A stretch of 64,000 nucleotides of DNA from Bradyrhizobium sp. SZCCT0231 (GCF_018130245.1 NZ_JAFCKP010000001.1:1240001-1304000), one strand, 5' to 3'. Positions 9,716 through 20,084 are shown, numbered from the stretch's first letter. The notes: generated by a model from the letters alone, not told the origin. A program made the numbers and translations.

Positions 9716-11545
9716 TCAGTGATTGTCCCGCGCCACGCCAAAGGTGCCGGCGACGTTCTGGTAGCGCGTGGCGAGCTCCATGCAGGCGCCGGTCGATTGC
9801 TGGCCGACGGTGTTGCGGTAGATCTCCTGCCACGGCGTCTGGTTCGGCGGATGCTTGAAGCCGCCATTGGCCTTGAGCTCGGCGTGGCGCTTCTTCAGCT
9901 CCTCGTCCGAGATCAGGATATTGGCGCTGCCCTTGTTGAGGTCGATGCGCACCTTGTCGCCGGTCTTCAGGATAGCAAGACCGCCATTGGCGGCGGCTTC
10001 CGGCGAGGCGTTGAGGATCGAGGGCGAGCCCGAGGTGCCGGACTGACGGCCGTCGCCGATGCAGGGCAGGGACAGGATGCCGCGCTTGATCAAGGCTGCC
10101 GGCGGCTGCATGTTCACGACCTCGGCGCCTCCGGGATAGCCGATCGGGCCGGTGCCGCGGATGAACAGCACGCAGCGCTCGTCGATGTCGAGCGCGGGAT
10201 CGTCGATCCGTCCGTGATAATCCTCCGGGCCCTCGAACACGATGGCGCGCCCCTCGAAGGCGTTCGGATCCTTGGGGTTGCTGAGATAGCGGTCGCGGAA
10301 TTCCTTGGAGATCACTGAGGTCTTCATGATCGCCGAATCGAACAGGTTGCCCTTCAGCACCAGGAAGCCGGCATCCTTCACCAGCGGCTTGTCGTAGGCC
10401 CAGATCACGTCGTTGTCGGGCTCCGGCGCATCCTTGCAGTTCTCGCCGATGCCGCGGCCGTTGACCGTGACGGCATCCTCATGGATGCGCTTGTGCTTCA
10501 TCAGCTCGCGCACCACGGCGGGCACGCCGCCGGCGCGGTGGAATTCCTCGCCGAGATAGAAGCCGGCCGGCTGCATGTTGACCAAGAGCGGCACGTCGTG
10601 GCCGAATTTCTGCCAGTCTTCGATCGACAGCTCGACGCCGATGTGGCGGGCGAGGGCGTTGATGTGGATCGGCGCGTTGGTCGAGCCGCCGATCGCCGAA
10701 TTGATCACGATGCAGTTCTCGAACGCCTTGCGGGTCAGGATGTCCGACGGCTTGAGGTCCTCCCAGACCATCTCGACGGCGCGCTTGCCGGTCTCGTAGG
10801 CGATCTGGCCGCGCTCGCGATAGGGGGCGGGAATCGCCGCACAGCCCGGCAGCGAGAAGCCGAGCGCTTCGGCAAGCCCGTTCATGGTCGAGGCCGTGCC
10901 CATGGTGTTGCAATGGCCGACCGAGGGCGCCGAGGAGGCCACGATCTCCATGAACTCCTCATAGTCGATCTCGCCTGCGGCGAGCCGCTCGCGCGACTTC
11001 CAGACGATGGTGCCGGAGCCGGTGCGCTCGCCGGCGTGCCAGCCATTCAGCATCGGGCCGCCCGACAGCACGATCGCGGGCAGGTTCACGGTGGCCGCCG
11101 CCATCATACAGGCCGGCGTGGTCTTGTCGCAGCCGGTGGTCAGCACCACGCCGTCGAGCGGATAGCCGTAGAGGATCTCGACCAGGCCGAGATAGGCGAG
11201 GTTGCGGTCGAGCGCGGCGGTCGGGCGCTTGCCGGTCTCCTGAATCGGGTGGGTGGGGAATTCCATCGCAATGCCACCGGCCTCGCGGATGCCTTCGCGG
11301 ACGCGGTGGGCGAGCTCGATATGGTGGCGGTTGCAGGGGGAGAGGTCGTTGCCGGTCTGGGCGATGCCGATGATCGGCTTGCCGGATTGAAGCTCGGCGC
11401 GGGTGAGGCCGTAGTTCAAATAGCGCTCCATATAGAGCGCGGTCATGCCCGGATTGTGCGGATTGTTGAACCATTCCTGCGAGCGAAGGTGGCGGCGAGT
11501 ACCGTTGCTGCCGGCGGCATGCCCATTGGTTGGTTTCTTTGTCAT
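9716..11545 (-). CDS. IlvD/Edd-family sugar-acid dehydratase (xylonate/arabinonate type)
   Basis: A 609-residue iron-sulfur dehydratase that removes water from an aldonate to give a 2-keto-3-deoxy acid. Cluster-ligand cysteines are Cys71 (NDLSPCN), Cys139 ([10 protein letters not shown]) and Cys212 ([11 protein letters not shown]), each offset by 11 from those I recall in Caulobacter D-xylonate dehydratase. The whole sequence reads close to that enzyme, including the end region MTPWQEIYR-like [11 protein letters not shown]. The start ATG at 11545 has an AGGAGAAACC ribosome site. First gene of the minus-strand arm of the locus, behind a LacI-type operator at 11684-11697. D-xylonate, L-arabinonate or another aldonate are all possible substrates; biosynthetic IlvD is ruled out by subfamily. 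Confidence 0.9.
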   Translation of the reverse strand: MTKKPTNGHAAGSNGTRRHLRSQEWFNNPHNPGMTALYMERYLNYGLTRAELQSGKPIIGIAQTGNDLSPCNRHHIELAHRVREGIREAGGIAMEFPTHPIQETGKRPTAALDRNLAYLGLVEILYGYPLDGVVLTTGCDKTTPACMMAAATVNLPAIVLSGGPMLNGWHAGERTGSGTIVWKSRERLAAGEIDYEEFMEIVASSAPSVGHCNTMGTASTMNGLAEALGFSLPGCAAIPAPYRERGQIAYETGKRAVEMVWEDLKPSDILTRKAFENCIVINSAIGGSTNAPIHINALARHIGVELSIEDWQKFGHDVPLLVNMQPAGFYLGEEFHRAGGVPAVVRELMKHKRIHEDAVTVNGRGIGENCKDAPEPDNDVIWAYDKPLVKDAGFLVLKGNLFDSAIMKTSVISKEFRDRYLSNPKDPNAFEGRAIVFEGPEDYHGRIDDPALDIDERCVLFIRGTGPIGYPGGAEVVNMQPPAALIKRGILSLPCIGDGRQSGTSGSPSILNASPEAAANGGLAILKTGDKVRIDLNKGSANILISDEELKKRHAELKANGGFKHPPNQTPWQEIYRNTVGQQSTGACMELATRYQNVAGTFGVARDNH

Positions 11546-11668
11546 TGGTTTCTCCTGCAATGCAAACGCACTGGCGTCCGTCTCATGGTGTCGGCATGTG
11601 CGATGCCCCAACGGCGCGCGCGATGATCTGCCTTCCCGCTGGCGGGTCGTTTCCTCACGAGTCCGATA

Positions 11669-12769
11669 CTAGTCGCGGCTACTTGGTAACGCTATCATTT
11701 TGTTCGCGGCCGCCGCGCCGGAAACGCCTGGCCTGCTGTCCGAACGTCGCGCCGACGAGCTTTGCCGCTCGATCACCTTGAAGCCGAGATCGAGCACGGG
11801 CTGCTCCGGGCGCCGGCCCTCGATCGCCTCGATCAGCATGGCGGCCGCCGTCTTGCCCATCTCGTAGCGGTTGGTGCGGACGCTGGTGAGGGTGGGGACG
11901 GCGGAGGCCATGAACTCGAGGTCGTTGAAGCCGACGATCGCGATCTGCCCGGGCACTGCGATCTCCCGGCGCCGGCATTCGAACAGCACGCCGAGCGCGA
12001 GGTCGTCATTGGCGCAGAACACCGCATCGATCTCGGGCTCCCGCGCCAGGAGATCGGTGAACAGCGCGCCGCCAAGCGTCACCGAGGTCGGTGTGGCCGT
12101 CGTGACGACGAGGCGCTGATCGAACAATGCGGCGTCCTTCATGGCCGAGACATATCCGTCCAGCCGCCGCTGCACCCTGGGATCCATGCGTGCGCCGACG
12201 AAGCCGATTCTACGGTGGCCTTGTTCGAACAGGTGCGCAACCGCTGCGCGGGCCGCATCATAGTGCGAAAAGCCGATCATCATGTCGACCGGATCGGGGC
12301 CGGTCTCCATGATCTGCACGATCGGGCATTCCGCGGCTTCGAGCATCGCGCGGGACTCCGCGGTCTGGTCGATGCCGGTGACGATCAGCCCGGCCGGCTT
12401 CTGCGCCAGAAACAGGCGCAGCAGCTTCTCTTCCTGGAGAATGCTGTAGCGCGTGTTGGACAACTGGATCGAGTAACGGCTGCCTTCGGACGCGTCATAG
12501 ATGCCGCGCAGCACGTCCGAGAACACATTATTGGTGAGAGAGGGGATCAATACGCCGATGACTTCGGTGCGTTGCGAGGCGAGGGCGCGTGCGGCAAGGT
12601 TGGGCACATAGCCGAGCTCCTTGGCGGCGCTCTCGACCCGCGTCCGCTTGGCGACCGACAGGGCCTCCGGGTTGCGGAAGAAGCGGGACGCGGTAATCGG
12701 GCTGACGCCGGCGAGCTCGGCCACTTCGGCCAGCCGGATTTTGCCTGACTTGGTGCGTTTTCGACCCAT
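11669..12769 (-). CDS. LacI-family transcriptional regulator
   Basis: A 366-residue repressor-type regulator. The N-terminal helix-turn-helix is EVAELAGVSPITASRFFRNP (about 14-33) with a hinge near YVPNLAARALASQ, and a periplasmic-binding-protein-like sugar domain follows. It resembles GntR/LacI regulators of sugar-acid use. It sits between the two arms of the locus: its 3' end precedes the dehydratase gene on the same strand and it is divergent from the ABC importer. Matching palindromes flank it at 11684-11697 (inside its own last codons) and 12812-12825. The effector is presumably the transported sugar acid or a pathway intermediate. Confidence 0.9.
   Translation of the reverse strand: MGRKRTKSGKIRLAEVAELAGVSPITASRFFRNPEALSVAKRTRVESAAKELGYVPNLAARALASQRTEVIGVLIPSLTNNVFSDVLRGIYDASEGSRYSIQLSNTRYSILQEEKLLRLFLAQKPAGLIVTGIDQTAESRAMLEAAECPIVQIMETGPDPVDMMIGFSHYDAARAAVAHLFEQGHRRIGFVGARMDPRVQRRLDGYVSAMKDAALFDQRLVVTTATPTSVTLGGALFTDLLAREPEIDAVFCANDDLALGVLFECRRREIAVPGQIAIVGFNDLEFMASAVPTLTSVRTNRYEMGKTAAAMLIEAIEGRRPEQPVLDLGFKVIERQSSSARRSDSRPGVSGAAAANKMIALPSSRD
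11684..11697. promoter_or_regulatory. LacI-type operator before the dehydratase operon
   Basis: TGGTAACGCTATCA fits the palindromic pattern TGnTAnCGnTAnCA of LacI/GntR-family operators. It lies within the last codons of the LacI gene, about 140 bases upstream of the dehydratase start on the minus strand. Binding by the adjacent LacI protein is inferred from symmetry and position. Confidence 0.6.
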
Positions 12770-12810
12770 TTGCTGCTCTTAACATAGTCGGTCCCGCAAA
12801 CAAAGGAACG

Positions 12811-12839
12811 TTGACAGCGCTACCAGCAACGACTAACCA
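12811..12839 (+). promoter_or_regulatory. Promoter with overlapping LacI-type operator for the ABC importer
   Basis: A consensus -35 TTGACA (12811-12816) is followed after 17 bases by TAACCA (12834-12839) as a weak -10. The 14-mer TGACAGCGCTACCA (12812-12825) has the form TGnnAGCGCTnnCA, a LacI-family palindrome centred on CG, and covers the -35 box. The 200-base gap 12770-12970 between lacI and the ABC ATPase gene holds no gene. Repressor occlusion of the promoter is the inferred mechanism. Confidence 0.6.
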
Positions 12840-12970
12840 AAGACAAATTGCCAAAACCGCACAAACTACCGACAATGTCGCCCGCTAAGATCGGGCTTCG
12901 TTCGGTGAAGTCTGAAAAACAAGACGGTCGCGGCGCTAGGGGCGTCGTGGACTTTCGAGGAGGGAGCTAG

Positions 12971-14038
<1,068 letters not shown>

Positions 14039-14044
14039 CGCACC

Positions 14045-14090
14045 AGACGACAAAGCATAAGACGACAAAGCATAAGACAACAAAAAGCAT
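14045..14090 (+). repeat. Three tandem 15-16 bp units before the binding-protein gene
   Basis: AGACGACAAAGCATA occurs twice in direct succession (14045-14059, 14060-14074), then a degenerate third copy AGACAACAAAAAGCAT (14075-14090). The stretch is A-rich and unstructured, and ends ten bases before the GGGAGG ribosome site of the binding-protein gene. It may be a translation enhancer or simply slipped-strand duplication. Confidence 0.85.
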
Positions 14091-14105
14091 CACAGGGAGG
14101 ACGAC

Positions 14106-15425
14106 ATGCAAGACTTTACCCGCCGGTCTCTGCTTCAAGGCGGAACGGCACTGGCCGCGACCGGCATGCTGACCGGGCCGGCACTGTTCGACTTCGCCAA
14201 GGCCTGGGCGCAGAGCGCGCCCTGGAAGGCCGAGCCCGGCGCCAAGCTGACCGTGATGCGGTGGAAGCGCTTCGTGCCGGCGGAAGACGATGCGTTCAAT
14301 GCCATGGTCGCAGCTTTCAAGTCCGCCACCGGCACCGAGATGAACGTATTCAGCGAGTCCTTCGAGGACGTGCAGCCGAAGGCATCCGTTGCAGCCAACA
14401 CGGGCTCCGGCCTCGACGTCGCGTGGGGCCTGCACACGTTGCCGCAGCTGTTCCCGACCAAAGTCCTGAAAATGAATGACGTCGCCGACTATCTCGGCAA
14501 GAAATATGGCGGCTGGACGGACGCTGCAGCAAAGACCTGCAAGCTTGGCGAAGACTGGCTGGGCATCCCTGTCGCGACCAACGGCGGCTATATGACCTAC
14601 CGGAAGTCGGCGACGGACAAAGCGGGCTTCAAGGAATTCCCGAAGGATTTTCCCGGCTTCCTCGAGATGTGCAAGGCGCTGAAGGCGAACAACACGCCGG
14701 CCGGCTTCCCGCTCGGACACGCCTCTGGCGACGCCAACGCCTGGCTGCACTGGATCCTCTGGGGCCACAACGCCTGGACCGTCGACAAGGACGATAAGGT
14801 CATCATCAATTCGCCTGAAACGCTGAAGGCGCTGGAATACACCAAGGCCTTGTCGGACACCTTCATCCCCGGCGTTGCCTCTTGGAACGACTCATCCAAT
14901 AATAAGGCGTACCTGGCCGGTGAACTCTATTGCACCCTCAACGGCATTTCGATCTATGTTGCCGCCAAGACCGATCCTACCAAGAAGGAATTGGCGGAAG
15001 ATACCTATCATGCGCTGCACCCGGTCGGACCGGTCGGCAAGCCGACCGAGCTGCAGCTTACGCTGCCGATCCTCGCCTTCAACTTCACCAAATATCCGAA
15101 CGCGGCGAAGGCCTTCGTCGCCTTCATGCTGGAGAAGGAGAACTACGAGAAGTGGCTGGATGGCGCGCAAGGCTATCTGCAGCAGACCTTGAACGCCTAT
15201 GAATCGGCGTCGGTCTGGACGGCCGATCCCAAGAACGCCGTGTTCTCGCAGGCCTCCAAGCGCACGCTGCCGGCGTCCGGCATCGGCACCGTCGGTGAGA
15301 AGGCGGCGACCGCGATCGCCGACTTCATCGTGGTCGACATGTTCGCCAATTACTGCACCGGTGCCAAGGACGCCAAGGGCGCCATCGCGGAAGCCGAGCG
15401 CCAGCTGAAGCGCATCTATCGCTGA
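14106..15425 (+). CDS. Extracellular sugar-binding protein of ABC importer (Tat-type signal)
   Basis: A 439-residue family-1 solute-binding protein, the periplasmic receptor of the CUT1 importer. The N-terminus has a twin-arginine signal (TRRSLLQGG followed by a weakly hydrophobic stretch and AWAQSAP as the likely cleavage site). That suggests export in folded form. The remainder has normal length for the family. A strong GGGAGGACGAC ribosome site precedes the ATG. A perfect 10-bp hairpin after its stop (15436-15459) is consistent with raising this message above those of the permeases, which is usual for binding proteins. Ligand unknown; the locus suggests a sugar acid or its parent sugar. 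Confidence 0.92.
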   Translation: MQDFTRRSLLQGGTALAATGMLTGPALFDFAKAWAQSAPWKAEPGAKLTVMRWKRFVPAEDDAFNAMVAAFKSATGTEMNVFSESFEDVQPKASVAANTGSGLDVAWGLHTLPQLFPTKVLKMNDVADYLGKKYGGWTDAAAKTCKLGEDWLGIPVATNGGYMTYRKSATDKAGFKEFPKDFPGFLEMCKALKANNTPAGFPLGHASGDANAWLHWILWGHNAWTVDKDDKVIINSPETLKALEYTKALSDTFIPGVASWNDSSNNKAYLAGELYCTLNGISIYVAAKTDPTKKELAEDTYHALHPVGPVGKPTELQLTLPILAFNFTKYPNAAKAFVAFMLEKENYEKWLDGAQGYLQQTLNAYESASVWTADPKNAVFSQASKRTLPASGIGTVGEKAATAIADFIVVDMFANYCTGAKDAKGAIAEAERQLKRIYR

Positions 15426-15435
15426 CAATCACGGG

Positions 15436-15459
15436 GCGGGCGGCCATCCGGCCGCCCGC
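15436..15459 (+). promoter_or_regulatory. Intercistronic hairpin after the binding-protein gene
   Basis: GCGGGCGGCC and GGCCGCCCGC form a perfect 10-bp stem with the four-base loop ATCC. There is no U-run after it, so it is more likely an mRNA-stabilising or partial-attenuation element than a full terminator. Confidence 0.7.
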
Positions 15460-15489
15460 TCGTCAACATTTCGATCAGGGATATCGGGC

Positions 15490-16443
15490 ATGGCTGATGT
15501 CGCAATTCCCCGGGCCAAGCCTCAGATGAGCGAGGACAGCGCCTGGATCCAGCTCAAACACAATCGCAACTGGCTCGGCTTCTGGTTCATGGTGCCGGCC
15601 ATGGCCTTCCTGATCTTCTTCCTGGCCTATCCGCTGGGGCTCGGCATCTGGCTGTCCTTCACCGACACCCGCATCGGCAGGGTCGGCCACTTCGTCGGCA
15701 CCGAGAACTATGAGTGGCTGTGGGACGATTCCATCTTCTGGCTGTCGGTGTTCAACACGCTGCTCTACACCTTCGTCGCCAGCGCCCTCAAATTCGCGAT
15801 CGGGCTCTATCTCGCGCTGCTCTTGAACGAGAACATGCCGTTCAAGGCGATGCTGCGCGCGATGGTGCTGATCCCCTTCATCGTGCCGACGGTGCTCTCG
15901 GCGCTGGCGTTCTGGTGGATCTTCGACTCGCAATTCTCCATCATCTCCTGGTCGTTGAAGCACCTCGGCCTGATCAACCAGAACATCAACTTCCTCGGCG
16001 ACACGACCTGGGCACGCATTTGCGTGATCTTCGCCAATATCTGGCGTGGCGTGCCGTTCGTGGCGATCACGCTGCTGGCGGGCCTGCAGACGGTGTCGCC
16101 GTCGCTCTATGAAGCCGCAACGCTCGACGGCGCCACGCGCTGGCAGAATTTCCGCTACATCACCTATCCGCTGCTGACGCCGATCATCGCCGTCGTGATG
16201 ACCTTCTCGGTGCTGTTCACCTTCACCGACTTCCAGCTGATCTGGGCGATGACGCGCGGTGGCCCGGTCAATGCCACCCACCTGATGGCGACCCTGTCCT
16301 ACCAGCGCGCGATCATTGCCGGACAGCTGGGCGAAGGCGCCGCGATCTCCAGCGCCATGATTCCATTCCTGCTCGCTGCGATCATGGTGTCCTGGTTCGG
16401 ATTGCAGCGCCGCAAGTGGCAGCAGGGAGAGAGCAATGACTGA
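15490..16443 (+). CDS. Sugar ABC importer permease (MalF type)
   Basis: A 317-residue inner-membrane permease with six predicted helices (the first is WFMVPAMAFLIFFLAYPLGL). The cytoplasmic EAA loop is SLYEAATLDGATRWQNFRYI, the contact point for the ATPase. Together with the next gene it forms the transmembrane pore of the CUT1 importer. Its last eight bases overlap the second permease gene, so the two are translationally coupled. Confidence 0.94.
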   Translation: MADVAIPRAKPQMSEDSAWIQLKHNRNWLGFWFMVPAMAFLIFFLAYPLGLGIWLSFTDTRIGRVGHFVGTENYEWLWDDSIFWLSVFNTLLYTFVASALKFAIGLYLALLLNENMPFKAMLRAMVLIPFIVPTVLSALAFWWIFDSQFSIISWSLKHLGLINQNINFLGDTTWARICVIFANIWRGVPFVAITLLAGLQTVSPSLYEAATLDGATRWQNFRYITYPLLTPIIAVVMTFSVLFTFTDFQLIWAMTRGGPVNATHLMATLSYQRAIIAGQLGEGAAISSAMIPFLLAAIMVSWFGLQRRKWQQGESND

Positions 16444-17362
16444 CCTGCCCACCAGATCCATCGATCTCAAGAATGTGCTGTCGGGCTCGGCGCCTACGGC
16501 CGATCACAGCGAGGGCATGAGCTATCTGCAGTCGGTGCCGCGCAGGATCGTGACGCTGTACCTGCCGCTCACGATCATCGTCGTGGTCCTGCTGTTTCCG
16601 TTCTACTGGATGGCGCTGACCTCGGTGAAGCCGGACGAGCAGCTGCTCGACCTCGACAGGTACAATCCGTTCTGGACCTGGAACCCGACCTTCAAGCACT
16701 TCTACAAGCTGCTGTTCGAGAGCTATTATCCGCACTGGCTCTGGAACACGATGTACGTGGCGATCTGCGCCACGGTGCTCTCGATCGTCGCATCGGTGTT
16801 CGCGGCCTATGCCATCGTGCGGCTGCGATACAAGGGCGCCAATCTCGTCGGGGGCCTGATCTTCCTCGCCTATCTGGTGCCGCCTTCGATCCTGTTCATT
16901 CCGCTCGCCACCGTCGTGTATCAGTACGGTCTGTTCGACTCTCCGCTGGCGTTGATCCTGACCTATCCGACGATCCTGATCCCGTTCTCGACCTGGCTGT
17001 TGATGGGCTATTTCAAGACCATCCCGTTCGAGCTCGAGGAATGCGCGCTGATCGACGGGGCGAGCCGCTGGCAGATCCTGATCAAGATCGTGGTGCCGCT
17101 CGCCATTCCCGGCCTGATCTCGGCCTTCATCTTCTGCTTCACGCTGTGCTGGAACGAGTTCATCTACGCCCTGACGTTCCTGCAGTCGACCAGCAACAAG
17201 ACGGTGCCGGTGGCGATCGTCAACGAGTTCGTGGACGGTGACATCTACCGTTGGGGCTCGCTGATGGCGGGTGCTCTGGCCGGCTCGCTGCCGCTCGTGA
17301 TCCTTTACGCCTTCTTCGTCGAGCATTATGTGTCGGCGATGACCGGCGCCGTGAAGGAATGA
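16436..17362 (+). CDS. Sugar ABC importer permease (MalG type)
   Basis: A 308-residue permease, partner of the preceding one. It has an N-terminal cytoplasmic segment of about 40 residues, six membrane helices and an EAA loop ELEECALIDGASRWQILIKI, where the Ala-Ala pair of the motif is replaced by Cys-Ala. Gene overlap with the first permease and the shared operon support a heterodimeric pore. The gap to the next gene is 65 bases without a visible terminator, so denD, the kinase and the aldolase are probably co-transcribed. Confidence 0.94.
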   Translation: MTDLPTRSIDLKNVLSGSAPTADHSEGMSYLQSVPRRIVTLYLPLTIIVVVLLFPFYWMALTSVKPDEQLLDLDRYNPFWTWNPTFKHFYKLLFESYYPHWLWNTMYVAICATVLSIVASVFAAYAIVRLRYKGANLVGGLIFLAYLVPPSILFIPLATVVYQYGLFDSPLALILTYPTILIPFSTWLLMGYFKTIPFELEECALIDGASRWQILIKIVVPLAIPGLISAFIFCFTLCWNEFIYALTFLQSTSNKTVPVAIVNEFVDGDIYRWGSLMAGALAGSLPLVILYAFFVEHYVSAMTGAVKE

Positions 17363-17427
17363 TCGCGGGGCTTGCCGAGGGCGCGTCAGGAGCGGCGCGC
17401 TCCGGCCAATAAGAAGGAGTTGAGCTC

Positions 17428-18414
17428 TTGCACATTCTGGTTCTCGGCGCCGCCGGCATGGTCGGCCGCAAACTCTGTGAACGGCTGCTGCGCGACGGCC
17501 GGCTCGGCAAGAGCGACATCACCAAACTGACCATGCACGACGTGGTCGAGCCGAAGAAGCCGGAGAAGGCCGGTTTTCCGGTCGAGACCGTGTCGGGCGA
17601 TTTCGCCGTGCCGGGCGCGGCCGAGAAGCTGATCGCCGGCCGCCCCGACGTGATCTTCCATCTCGCCGCGATCGTCTCCGGCGAGGCCGAGCTCGATTTC
17701 GACAAGGGCTATCGCATCAATCTCGACGGCACGCGGATGCTGCTCGATGCGATCAGGCTTGTTGGCGGCGGCTACAAGCCGCGCGTCGTGTTCACGTCCT
17801 CGATCGCGGTGTTCGGCGCGCCGTTCCCGGATGCGATCGGCGACGAGTTCTTCCACACGCCGCTGCTCAGCTACGGCGCCCAGAAGGCGATCGGCGAACT
17901 ATTGCTCGCCGACTATTCGCGCCGCGGCTTCCTCGACGGCATCGGCATCCGCCTGCCCACCATCTGCATCCGGCCCGGCCTGCCCAACAAGGCGGCATCG
18001 GGCTTCTTCTCCAACATCCTGCGCGAGCCGCTCGCGGGCAAGGAAGCGATCCTCCCCGTGTCCGAGGATGTCCGCCACTGGCACGCCACGCCGCGCTCCG
18101 CGGTCGGCTTCCTGCTGCACGCAGGGACCATGGATCTCGCGACCGTCGGCCCGCGCCGCAATCTGACCATGCCGGGCCTGTCGGCCACGGTCGGCGAGCA
18201 GATTGCCGCCTTGAAGCGGGTTGCAGGTGAAAAGGTCGCCGCCCGCATCAAGCGGGAGCCGGATCCCTTCATCGTCGGCATCGTCGGCGGCTGGCCGCGC
18301 AATTTCGATGCCAAGCGGTCGCGCGAGCTCGGCTTCACCACCGCCGAGAAGACGTTCGACGATATCATCCGCATTCACATCGAAGACGAGCTCGGCGGCA
18401 ATTTCGTCGCCTGA
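17428..18414 (+). CDS. denD: NAD-dependent epimerase/dehydratase-family protein, D-erythronate dehydrogenase-like
   Basis: A 328-residue extended SDR with NAD motif GAAGMVG near the N-terminus and a catalytic Tyr-x-x-x-Lys in SYGAQKAIGELL. The sequence reads like the DenD group (D-erythronate dehydrogenase, C2 oxidation of a sugar acid). The start is TTG at 17428 with a good AGAAGGAGT ribosome site eight bases upstream; no ATG lies nearby in frame. It follows the permeases and precedes a PfkB kinase and KDPG aldolase, so a sugar-acid step is likely. The classical partners OtnK and OtnC are not in the window, so the den pathway is not complete here and the symbol is tentative. Confidence 0.75.
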   Translation: MHILVLGAAGMVGRKLCERLLRDGRLGKSDITKLTMHDVVEPKKPEKAGFPVETVSGDFAVPGAAEKLIAGRPDVIFHLAAIVSGEAELDFDKGYRINLDGTRMLLDAIRLVGGGYKPRVVFTSSIAVFGAPFPDAIGDEFFHTPLLSYGAQKAIGELLLADYSRRGFLDGIGIRLPTICIRPGLPNKAASGFFSNILREPLAGKEAILPVSEDVRHWHATPRSAVGFLLHAGTMDLATVGPRRNLTMPGLSATVGEQIAALKRVAGEKVAARIKREPDPFIVGIVGGWPRNFDAKRSRELGFTTAEKTFDDIIRIHIEDELGGNFVA

Positions 18415-18438
18415 CCTCTGACTGAGCGGGCCCGAGTG

Positions 18439-19407
18439 ATGGCGAGCGTTGCTTGCATCGGCGAATGCATGGTCGAGCTCCGGCAGGCGCAAGGAGGCGC
18501 GTCTGCCGGGCAGGGGGGCGGGCTTTACTCACGCGGCTTCGGCGGCGATACCCTCAACACCGCCGTCTACCTGGCGCGGCTCGAGGTCAAGGTCGACTAT
18601 CTCACCGCGCTCGGCGATGACGCCCTGAGCGATGAGATGATCGCGGCCTGGCATGCGGAGGGGGTCGGCACGCGACGTGTCGTGCGGCTGGCCGGCAAGC
18701 TGCCCGGCCTCTACATGATCCAGCTGGATGCCAAGGGCGAGCGCCAGTTCTTCCACTGGCGCGACAGCGCGGCGGCGCGCCAGCTGATGAGCCTGCCGGA
18801 GACGGACGAGCTGCTCAACTCGCTGATGAGCTATGACATCGTCTATTTCTCCGCCATCACGCTCTCGATCTACGACGCCCCCGGACGCGATCGCCTGTTC
18901 GCGGCGATCAGGCGCGCGCGCCTGCTCGGCACCCGCTTCGTGTTCGACACCAATTTCCGCGCGCGGGGATGGCCGGATCGCGACGTCGCGCGTGAGGTGT
19001 TTGCTGTGGCCTTCGCAGCCGCCGACATCGTGCTGACCTCGACCGAGGATCTGCTCGCGCTCTATCCCGGCGAGAGCCACGAGCAGCTGATGGCGCGCAT
19101 CCCGACCCCGGAGCTGGTGTTCCGCCTCGCCGAGCCGGTGAGCCACTTGCGCTTTCCGGGGGGGACCCACGAGGTCCGCGCCGAGCCCATGACCAAGCCG
19201 GTGGTCGACACCACCGCCGCCGGCGACAGCTTCGCCGCCGCCTATATCGCCGCCCGCCTCGCCGGCGCCGAGCCGGTCGAGGCCGCCCAGGCCGGGCATC
19301 GCCTCGCCAGCATCGTGATCTGCTATCCCGGCGCCATCATTCCGGGCTATGCCATGCCGCCGAAGAAGCGGCACCGGCCGGCGGCCTCTCGCCAGGCCAC
19401 CAAGTAA
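18439..19407 (+). CDS. PfkB-family sugar kinase (2-keto-3-deoxygluconate kinase type)
   Basis: A 322-residue ribokinase-fold enzyme. The C-terminal PfkB signature DTTAAGDSFAAAYI contains the catalytic Asp and anion hole; the N-terminal part CIGECMVELRQ and GFGGDTLNTAVYLARL matches KdgK-type kinases, which phosphorylate 2-keto-3-deoxy acids. The ATG at 18439 is chosen over a GTG one codon earlier. It lies 24 bases after denD and 26 before the aldolase gene. Kinase followed by KDPG aldolase gives the standard route from a 2-keto-3-deoxy acid to pyruvate and glyceraldehyde 3-phosphate. Confidence 0.87.
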   Translation: MASVACIGECMVELRQAQGGASAGQGGGLYSRGFGGDTLNTAVYLARLEVKVDYLTALGDDALSDEMIAAWHAEGVGTRRVVRLAGKLPGLYMIQLDAKGERQFFHWRDSAAARQLMSLPETDELLNSLMSYDIVYFSAITLSIYDAPGRDRLFAAIRRARLLGTRFVFDTNFRARGWPDRDVAREVFAVAFAAADIVLTSTEDLLALYPGESHEQLMARIPTPELVFRLAEPVSHLRFPGGTHEVRAEPMTKPVVDTTAAGDSFAAAYIAARLAGAEPVEAAQAGHRLASIVICYPGAIIPGYAMPPKKRHRPAASRQATK

Positions 19408-19433
19408 AAAGCGACCAAGTGAAATCGAGCCCC

Positions 19434-20084
19434 ATGACCACCACTGCCCAACAGAATCACCTCGTCGCGCTGTTCAAGGCAGCGACCGTCATTCCCGTCC
19501 TCACCATCGAGCGCATCCAGGATGCCGTGCCGCTGGCGCGTGCGCTGGTCGCCGGCGGCGTCCGCACGCTGGAGGTGACCCTGCGCACCCCCGTTGCGAT
19601 CGAGGCGGCGAGGGCGGTGATGGCCGAGGTCCCCGAGGCAGTCGTCGGCATCGGCACGATTCTCAATCCGGCCGACTTCACCCGTGTCGAGAAGCTCGGC
19701 GTTGCGTTCGGCATCAGCCCGGGCCTGACCCCCGATCTCCTCAAGGCCGCCACTGACAGCTCTTTGCCATTCGCGCCGGGCATTGCCACGGCCTCCGAGC
19801 TGATGATGGCGCTGTCCTACGGCTTCGACGTCGCAAAGTTCTTCCCGGCCGAGCAGGCCGGCGGCATCAAGGGCCTGCGGGCGCTCGGCGGCCCGTTCCC
19901 GAACGTGCGGTTCTGCCCGACCGGCGGGGTCGGGGAGGCCAATGCGGCGACCTGGCTGGCCGAACCCAACGTGGTTGCGGTCGGCGGGTCATGGCTGTGC
20001 CCGACAGCGGAGATCCGGGCCGGGAACTGGGCCGGCATAACTGCCATCTGCGAGCGCACCCTCAAGGCCTTGAAAGCCGCGTGA
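19434..20084 (+). CDS. eda: KDPG/KHG aldolase
   Basis: A 216-residue class I aldolase that splits 2-keto-3-deoxy-6-phosphogluconate (or the galacto form, or 4-hydroxy-2-oxoglutarate). The Schiff-base lysine is Lys135 in FDVAKFFPAE and the catalytic Glu47 lies in TLEVTLRTP. Starting at the ATG at 19434 gives the usual length. It is the last gene of the sugar-acid operon; a loose 7-bp inverted repeat (AAGTCTT/AAGACTT, 20084-20111) follows the stop and may be a weak terminator. Confidence 0.9.
   Translation: MTTTAQQNHLVALFKAATVIPVLTIERIQDAVPLARALVAGGVRTLEVTLRTPVAIEAARAVMAEVPEAVVGIGTILNPADFTRVEKLGVAFGISPGLTPDLLKAATDSSLPFAPGIATASELMMALSYGFDVAKFFPAEQAGGIKGLRALGGPFPNVRFCPTGGVGEANAATWLAEPNVVAVGGSWLCPTAEIRAGNWAGITAICERTLKALKAA

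Noticed and set aside
10481-11626. 381-codon plus-strand frame
   Set aside because: Antisense to the dehydratase, whose cluster cysteines and full-length family match are clear.
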